DNA of 64,000 nt, taken from positions 68,652-132,651 of the forward strand of contig NZ_JBGQOG010000012.1 in NCBI RefSeq assembly GCF_052113705.1. Direction: 5' to 3'. This stretch comes from JBGQOG01 sp052113705. Its GTDB lineage: Bacteria; Pseudomonadota; Alphaproteobacteria; Rhodobacterales; Rhodobacteraceae. The translations under genes and the position numbers were made by a program. Each line of letters starts with the position of its first letter. The stretch's first letter is position 1. Below are positions 58,419 through 64,000 of this stretch, piece after piece. The notes below the pieces were generated by a model. The model saw only the letters and a list, made by a program, of their open reading frames with translations. It was not told the origin of the DNA and searched no databases.

Positions 58419-59975
58419 TCACAAAAGCCATTCAACCGGCAGCAGGCCGATGAGTTTCACCAGCAGACGCAGTGGCAGCGTGGTGTTCGGATCGACGGCA
58501 GAGGTCGAAACATGCCCCGCCGGATCGGTCGCCGTCCAGAGCAGATGGCCATCCTCATCCGCGCTGACCCTGTAGGCCAGAGATGCGAGATTGGCATCGA
58601 GCCAGCCGGAGAGATCATCCGAGATGCTGGCGCTGTCGATCAGCAGCCCCATTTCGGTGTTCAGCCGCCGCGAGCGGGGGTCGAAATTCAACGAGCCGAC
58701 GAAAGCGCGCCGCCGGTCCACCGAAAAGATCTTGGCGTGGATGGCGGCATTGGACTGCGCCAGAACCTCCAGCTCGCGCACGTTCCGGCGCGCCATGCCG
58801 TCGCTCTTCAGCTCATAGACCTCGACACCGCCTGCCACCAGATCGGCACGGTAGCGCGCATAGGCCCCGTGCACCGCGACCACATCGGTGGCCTCCAGCG
58901 AATTGGTCAGCACCCGCACCCGCAGCCCGCTTTGGGCAAAGGCGATCAGCTTTTCGGTCGCAATCGTGCCCGGCACGAAATAGGGCGATACGAGGTCGAT
59001 CGAGCGGTCCGGCGTCCCGATCTCGGCCAGCAGACGCCGCACCATCAGCGCATCGCCCTCGGCCAGACCCAATACTTTGCCGGGGGCATCGCTGAACAGC
59101 AGCGCAGGCTCCCATTGCAGCGGCAATGTCTGGTCCAGCAATTGCGCCGTAAAGGAGGAGGCATGCACATATTCGGCATAGGCCCGCCCCTGTTCGGTGT
59201 CGCGCAGCACAAGATCGCGCGCGCCGAGCCGCTGCGCCGCATCCGCCGCGGGCGTGATCAGAGAGGCCACCGCATAGGCTGAGCGGCTGGTCCAGTACCG
59301 CTCAAAATCGGCGCTGACATCTTTGGCCGCCGGGCCCACCGCCAGCACGTCAAGGTCGATGTAGTTTTGGTCGCCCCCGGTTTCAAAATAAACGTCGCCA
59401 ATGTTGCGCCCGCCGACAACGGTCACCGCGCCATCCACGGTGAAGGATTTATTGTGCATGCGGCGGTTGAGGCGAAAGAAATCAAACATGTAGTTCAGCG
59501 TGCGAAACCGGCGCAAGACAAAGGGGTTGAACAGGCGCACCTCTGCCGTCGGCAAAGCGTCCAGCGCCACCAGTTCCTGCTCCAGCGCCCCGGTGCCGTT
59601 GTCATCCACCAGCAGACGCACGGTCACGCCCCTTTCCGCCGCCGCCTGCAATTCGGCCAGCAGGCGGGTTCCCGTCAGATCATCATTCCAGATGTAATAT
59701 TGCGCATCGATGGCGCGGCTGGCCGCCCGCGCCAGATGGATGCGCGCCGCAAAGGCATCTGCCCCACTGCCCAATGTCACAAAGCCCGATGCGCCCGGAT
59801 GCGCGGCAACCAGAGGGGCCAGTGAGGTGGCAAGCGCACTGTCGCGCGGCCGCTCGGCCAAGGGGGCCTGCGCGGCCGCAGGGAGCGGCGGCAGGGGAAA
59901 AGCCAGCCGCATGACGATGATGAAGGCAACATAGCCCAGAACCAGCGCCGCGATCAGCCCGATGAGCTTCACCAT
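58419..59975 (-). CDS. Phospholipase D / cardiolipin synthase-like protein
   Basis: A 518-residue protein with an N-terminal membrane segment (residues 3-27, LIGLIAALVLGYVAFIIVMRLAF) and two HKD motifs: His174-Lys176-Asp181 (MHNKSFTVDGAVTVVGGRN) and His413-Lys415-Asp420 (IHAKIFSVDRRRAFVGSLN). It is thus a membrane-anchored PLD-superfamily phosphatidyltransferase or phosphodiesterase. Length and anchor fit cardiolipin-synthase-C-like proteins, but substrate is unproven. It converges on the VOC gene. Confidence 0.9.
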   Translation of the reverse strand: MVKLIGLIAALVLGYVAFIIVMRLAFPLPPLPAAAQAPLAERPRDSALATSLAPLVAAHPGASGFVTLGSGADAFAARIHLARAASRAIDAQYYIWNDDLTGTRLLAELQAAAERGVTVRLLVDDNGTGALEQELVALDALPTAEVRLFNPFVLRRFRTLNYMFDFFRLNRRMHNKSFTVDGAVTVVGGRNIGDVYFETGGDQNYIDLDVLAVGPAAKDVSADFERYWTSRSAYAVASLITPAADAAQRLGARDLVLRDTEQGRAYAEYVHASSFTAQLLDQTLPLQWEPALLFSDAPGKVLGLAEGDALMVRRLLAEIGTPDRSIDLVSPYFVPGTIATEKLIAFAQSGLRVRVLTNSLEATDVVAVHGAYARYRADLVAGGVEVYELKSDGMARRNVRELEVLAQSNAAIHAKIFSVDRRRAFVGSLNFDPRSRRLNTEMGLLIDSASISDDLSGWLDANLASLAYRVSADEDGHLLWTATDPAGHVSTSAVDPNTTLPLRLLVKLIGLLPVEWLL

Positions 59976-60345
59976 GGGAAAGTCACGCCCATTGTAACAT
60001 ATGCGGCAGTTCGGCTCATTGACGGATGCATCCTTTTCCCCGGCCCGCCATTTCAACGCCTTTTTGCGCCCCGCGCCTATAGCAATGTTCAGAGAGCATG
60101 CCGCCAGATGCCGCGCACCCTGCCACAGGCGCCACGGGGAGGGGCCCCCGAGGCGACACCAGCGGGGACACCGGCGGCCCTGATGCGGGCCCGGATGGGT
60201 GCACCCCACAATCGGCGGTCGGTTGCGGGCGCGCCCCCGCCCCGGCCAGCGCCTTGACACCAGCCTGCGGCAGGCCAATCCTGTGCCCGTGGCAATTGAC
60301 CGGCAGCGATGGCCCCCCGCAGGGGCAGAAAAGGGCTTCGACGAG
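59976..60345. other. Divergent intergenic region, no gene seen
   Basis: These 370 bases lie between the PLD and glycosyltransferase-like starts. No ORF here resembles a protein family. Confidence 0.5.
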
Positions 60346-61536
60346 ATGGCGCATGTCCTGCTGGCGTGGGAACTAGGGGGCAACAGCGGCCATGCGGTGC
60401 GCCTGGCACAGCTGGTTTCCGCCCTGGCGGCGGCGGGGCATCGAACCAGCCTTGCCGTGCAGCGTCCCGACGCCTTCCGGCAATGGCGCGACGCGCCGGG
60501 TTTTGCACCGATCCGGCAAGCGCCGGTCTGGCCGGGACTTTTGCGCCACTCCGAAATCCTGCCCTTGCGCGGTGAGATGGCCTGGGGTGACCTGCTGGCA
60601 GGTATGGGGCTGACCGATTCCGGCATTCTGGAATATCTCCTGCGCTGCTGGGATCAGCTGCTCACCGATGCCGCCCCGGATCTGGTGATCGCCGATTTCG
60701 CGCCCGCCGCGATGCTGGCCGCCCGGGACCGGATGCCGGTGATTGCGGTGGGCACCGGGTTCACGGTTCCCCCGGATCGGCCTGAGCGGTTCCCGCTGCT
60801 GCGCCGTGATGCGGCAGCGCCGCTGGTGGACGAAACCGCCCTTCTGCAGGTGGTGAACCGGGCGCTGTGGCGGCTGGGCCGTGCGCCCCTCGACCGGCTG
60901 ATCGCAATCGCACGCGCGACAAAGTCATGCCCCGCGACCTTCACCGAACTGGACCCCTATGCCGCCCACCGCGACGGGCCGCCGGTGCCGCCTTTCCTGT
61001 CCGGCCCCCCGGGCCAATGCGGCCAGGGCACCGGCATCTTTGCCTATGCCCCGGCCAGCGCCCCCGGAACCGGGGTCCTGGCCGGAGCCCTCGCGCTGAT
61101 CGCGGGGCGCGGGCAGGCCGTTTCCGCCTGGATGCCGGGTCTGCCCCGCGCGGATGCCGCGCGGCTGGCCGAGGCAGGCGTGCGGCTGCAGACTTCCCCC
61201 CTCGCCCAAGCCGAGATCGCCGCCCGTTCGCGCCTGTTCATCAGCACGGGGGGGCTCGGGGCGACATCTGCCGCGCTGGCCGCAGGGTTGCCGATGGCCT
61301 TGCTGCCGGTTGATCTTGAGAAACGCCTGACCGCCGAGGCGGTCCACAAGCTGGGTGCAGGCACCTTGCTGACGGCCGGTCCAGAGGCAGGCGCGCGGGG
61401 GCTGGCCGAGGAGATCATCACCGCCGCCCATGACCAGACCCTCAGGCAATGCGCCCAAGATCTGGCGGCATCGTTCCGCGCCCGGCTGGGGGATCCGGCG
61501 CAGATGGTGGCGCAGCTCGTCAGCCTCTGTCTCTGA
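60346..61536 (+). CDS. GT1/MGT-like glycosyltransferase
   Basis: A 396-residue protein with GT-B fold features: N-terminal WELGGNSGHAVRLAQLVSALAAAGHRTSLAVQR and a C-terminal nucleotide-sugar-binding-like part (SRLFISTGGLGATSAALAAGLPMALLPV, then an E-rich EKRLTAEAVHKLGAGTLL). The donor-binding consensus is only partly kept (HxGxxS is replaced by STGGLG), so the activity could differ from standard UGTs. The ATG at 60346 is preferred. It lies 80 bases before the adhesin-like gene, so it might glycosylate or otherwise modify it. Confidence 0.75.
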   Translation: MAHVLLAWELGGNSGHAVRLAQLVSALAAAGHRTSLAVQRPDAFRQWRDAPGFAPIRQAPVWPGLLRHSEILPLRGEMAWGDLLAGMGLTDSGILEYLLRCWDQLLTDAAPDLVIADFAPAAMLAARDRMPVIAVGTGFTVPPDRPERFPLLRRDAAAPLVDETALLQVVNRALWRLGRAPLDRLIAIARATKSCPATFTELDPYAAHRDGPPVPPFLSGPPGQCGQGTGIFAYAPASAPGTGVLAGALALIAGRGQAVSAWMPGLPRADAARLAEAGVRLQTSPLAQAEIAARSRLFISTGGLGATSAALAAGLPMALLPVDLEKRLTAEAVHKLGAGTLLTAGPEAGARGLAEEIITAAHDQTLRQCAQDLAASFRARLGDPAQMVAQLVSLCL

Positions 61537-61616
61537 GCGCAGAACGCCAAGAGAATCGTTGCGGGTTGATTGTTTCAACATAAGGTTAACTGGTTTTCAT
61601 ACAGGTGGATTTTGTC

Positions 61617-64000
61617 ATGAGTGCGCCAAGTGCGATCTTGTTGAATGGCATTGATCTGGCGGCCAGCGGCCCGCATATCGCCCTGACAGAGGACCCGTCC
61701 GCCGGGCAGATGATCGCCCGTCTGACGGCGACGGACGCAGATCCGGGCGACACCCTCACCTTTACGCTGCTTGATGACGCGGACGGGCTGTTCTTTCTCA
61801 GCGGCAATCTGATCTGCAGGGCGGCGGGTGGTGTGCTCGATCCCGGCGCCGACAGCTACACCCTGAGCGTTCAGGTCACCGATGCCAGCGGACAGAGCTA
61901 TGTCAGCGATGCCCGCATTGGTGTGGCGGACCTGCCCAATATCCTGCGCACGGACGGAACGGCGGGAAATGACACGCTGACCTCGGAATCGGGACGGGAA
62001 TACTTCATTGCCACGGCGGGCAATGACACCATCGACGCGGGAAGCAATGATGTCATTGTCTATGCGGGCCTGCGCGAGGATTACCAGCTCATCTACACCC
62101 CCGCCAGCGGTGGCGGCGGCTATGGCGGCTATGGCGGCCCTCCCCCCGATCCGGCGACGGTCACGGTTGTCGATTTGCGCAATGGCGGGCCGGATGGCGC
62201 CGACCTGATCCTGAACCCTTCGACCCTGCGCTTTGCCGATGGCGACCTTGATGTCTCGGATCTGGAGACGGGGCGCCCGACGCTGACCCTCAATGGCAGA
62301 AACCTGACTTTCGACGCTTATGTGCCCGAGAATGAACAGGCGGGCTATGTCATCGGTCAGCTCTCGGCGCTGGGCCTGTCCTCTGCGGGTGCCATCACCA
62401 TCACCGGATTTGAGGTTCTGAGCTTTCGGGATGTTGGCGGCTTCCCGGTCGCCGAGACGACGACGGCATTCTTTGCCATTGACGCCAACCGGCAGCTGAG
62501 CACCGCCGCGCCGCTGAATTTTGAACATTATTATGCCCATTACCTGCAGGTGACATTCACCGATCCGGGTGGCAGCAGCTGGACCGAAAGCATCCGGCTT
62601 GATGTGGCAGACAGCGCCGACGCGCCTGTCGCAGTCTCCCTGGTCCATGAAACGCCCGGTGAGAGCGACGTGGTCGGCTTTGTCGCGGAGCATTCGAACC
62701 GCAGTGGCGACGTTCAGATCGGCCGCCTTGACTTCGACGATACGGACGGGTCGGCGGCGGGCTATGCTGTCGCGGTGTCAGAGGCCGATGCCGCCTCATA
62801 TTACGTGCTGGACGGGGTGCTCTACCTGCGCCAGGGGGCGCTTGTCGATTTTGAGACCAGCCCGCAGGTCTCGGTCGACCTGCTTGTGCGCGATCTGGAC
62901 ATGCGCGCCGATCAGGCGGTCACGCTGACCGCCACCTTCGACGTAACCTTCGCCCCGCTGGCGGGCACTTCCGCTGCCGAAACCATCCTCGGCACGGCGA
63001 GCGCCGATTACATCCTCGGCCTTGCGGGAGCCGACACTCTGCGCGGCGGCCGCGGAAACGACACGCTGTTGGGCGGCAACGGAAGCGATCAGATTTCCGG
63101 GGGCGATGGCAACGATCTGATCTATGCCGATCATGTGCTGCCCTCGGAGGGGCTGCGCTGGGGCACCCAGGGACCCAGCGGCACCGATATTTCGGGCGGC
63201 TTTGTCCAGACCATCGGCACGGTTCAGGCGATGGTGACGGTGGCATTGCAGGGCGATGCAGCGACCGCCGCGGTCTTCAATGGCGCGATTTTCGTGGGTC
63301 TGGGCGAACCGGCGTCCAATGGCTACTATGCCTCATCGGGCGAAGGTGAGGGCCCGACCTCCACCCTGACCGTCAGCTTTTCCGATGCGGGCGGTGATGC
63401 CGAGGTGTCGGACGTCGCCTTCCGGCTGCTGGATATCGATGCGGGCGGGTTCCGCGACATCGTCACCGTCCAGGCATTTGACGCGGATGGCACAGCGCTT
63501 GCCGTGACCATGACGCCAAACGGTCAGGACATCATCAGTGGCACTACAGTCACCGGCGCGATGGTGATCAATGATTTCCCAGACGAGACCGGCTCTGTGC
63601 TGGTCCGCGTCGCGGGTCCGGTTCATAGCATTGTTATCATTTATGAAAATGGCCTTTCGGCCCTGCAGACCTTTGGTGTCAGCGACATCTACTTCAACAC
63701 CGACCGGAGCGGCGCCGGCAGCCAGCTTTCGGGGGATCTGGGCCATGACACGCTGATCGGGGCCGCATTTGCAGATGTGCTGTCGGGCGGCGACGGCGAC
63801 GATCTGCTGCGCGGCAACGGCGGCAATGACGCCCTCACCGGCGCGACGGGCAATGATACGCTGCTCGGCGGCAGCGGCAACGATGCACTGAACGGCGGGC
63901 TGGGCAATGACCGGATCGATGGTGGCGACGGGATTGACCGGGCCTATTTCACCGGCGCGGCGGCGGTCAGCGTCAATCTGGGCCTGACCTCGGCGCAAAA
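61617..64000 (+). CDS. Cadherin-like/RTX calcium-binding repeat protein, 3' end outside window
   Basis: An open frame of at least 794 residues runs off the window end. It starts MSAPSAILLNGIDL without a signal peptide, as expected for type-I secretion. Cadherin/VCBS-like modules cover the N-terminal half (ATDADPGDTLTFTLLDDADGLF, SYTLSVQVTDASGQ), one containing a Gly/Tyr insert near residues 164-172 (GGGGYGGYGG). RTX GGxGxDxxx nonapeptides lie near residues 465-500 and again after 705 (GGDGDDLLRGNGGNDALTG). It is probably a secreted adhesin or surface protein. Confidence 0.88.
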   Translation, partial: MSAPSAILLNGIDLAASGPHIALTEDPSAGQMIARLTATDADPGDTLTFTLLDDADGLFFLSGNLICRAAGGVLDPGADSYTLSVQVTDASGQSYVSDARIGVADLPNILRTDGTAGNDTLTSESGREYFIATAGNDTIDAGSNDVIVYAGLREDYQLIYTPASGGGGYGGYGGPPPDPATVTVVDLRNGGPDGADLILNPSTLRFADGDLDVSDLETGRPTLTLNGRNLTFDAYVPENEQAGYVIGQLSALGLSSAGAITITGFEVLSFRDVGGFPVAETTTAFFAIDANRQLSTAAPLNFEHYYAHYLQVTFTDPGGSSWTESIRLDVADSADAPVAVSLVHETPGESDVVGFVAEHSNRSGDVQIGRLDFDDTDGSAAGYAVAVSEADAASYYVLDGVLYLRQGALVDFETSPQVSVDLLVRDLDMRADQAVTLTATFDVTFAPLAGTSAAETILGTASADYILGLAGADTLRGGRGNDTLLGGNGSDQISGGDGNDLIYADHVLPSEGLRWGTQGPSGTDISGGFVQTIGTVQAMVTVALQGDAATAAVFNGAIFVGLGEPASNGYYASSGEGEGPTSTLTVSFSDAGGDAEVSDVAFRLLDIDAGGFRDIVTVQAFDADGTALAVTMTPNGQDIISGTTVTGAMVINDFPDETGSVLVRVAGPVHSIVIIYENGLSALQTFGVSDIYFNTDRSGAGSQLSGDLGHDTLIGAAFADVLSGGDGDDLLRGNGGNDALTGATGNDTLLGGSGNDALNGGLGNDRIDGGDGIDRAYFTGAAAVSVNLGLTSAQ

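Noticed and set aside
1..64000. tRNA, rRNA, IS elements, integrases or attachment sites
   Set aside because: None was recognised on either strand; no transposase- or integrase-like protein is encoded.

Overview
The window reads as one contiguous piece of a GC-rich (roughly two-thirds G+C) alphaproteobacterial chromosome. It most likely comes from the Rhodobacteraceae (Rhodobacter/Paracoccus-like). The evidence is the bioBFDAGC operon next to a GntR-type BioR with BioR boxes, the densely ATGA-overlapped operons, the TRAP and ABC transporters, and the protein families present. No rRNA, tRNA, phage, IS element or CRISPR array was seen. The content is almost entirely metabolic and transport genes, plus two large surface or repeat proteins.

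Layout. 1-1.2 kb: a truncated secreted subtilase-like gene behind an outer-membrane-barrel-like gene. 1.8-5.6 kb: a transglutaminase-like protein, an amidase and a MYG1-family protein. 5.6-11.7 kb: an amine-catabolic island with davB/davA (lysine to 5-aminovalerate), puuB/puuA (gamma-glutamylation and oxidation of amines) and a GntR regulator. A 15-bp element occurs on both sides of the regulator. 12-18.1 kb: the complete biotin operon bioBFDAGC and convergent bioR, with the same BioR box at both ends. 18.2-28.1 kb: a LysR remnant, an FMN glutamate-synthase-like protein, a SulP transporter, an MFS exporter with a divergent ArsR regulator and clear palindromic operators, ilvD, and a 766-aa Orn/Lys/Arg decarboxylase. 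28.4-38.4 kb: a lone pxpA, then a nine-gene minus-strand operon (PF06684 protein, alpha/beta hydrolase, flavin reductase with an extra domain, LLM monooxygenase, aldehyde dehydrogenase, four-gene ABC importer) with a divergent DUF1330 gene and a perfect palindrome between them. This resembles a Rut-like module for opening a nitrogen heterocycle, with its own importer.

38.9-43.5 kb: a 1554-residue protein built almost wholly from 192 eight-residue repeats. These are arranged in a second-level period of 17 octads (136 residues, 408 bp). It is the most unusual object in the window. 43.7-49.2 kb: a seven-gene operon with biotin carboxyl carrier, biotin carboxylase, pxpB, pxpC, a second carrier-like protein lacking the biotinylated lysine, pxpA and an SDR. 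49.5-55.8 kb: aminotransferase and RraA/aldolase-like genes facing a TRAP transporter operon that is divergent from a LysR regulator. 56.1-60 kb: a 43-residue basic protein, HxlR regulator, DUF1428 and double-VOC genes, and a phospholipase-D-type enzyme. 60.3-64 kb: a glycosyltransferase-like gene and a cadherin/RTX adhesin-like gene cut off by the window end.

Common threads are amine and amino-acid catabolism (DavBA, PuuAB, decarboxylase, Pxp, Rut-like operon) and biotin (synthesis operon plus a biotin-dependent Pxp-type operon).
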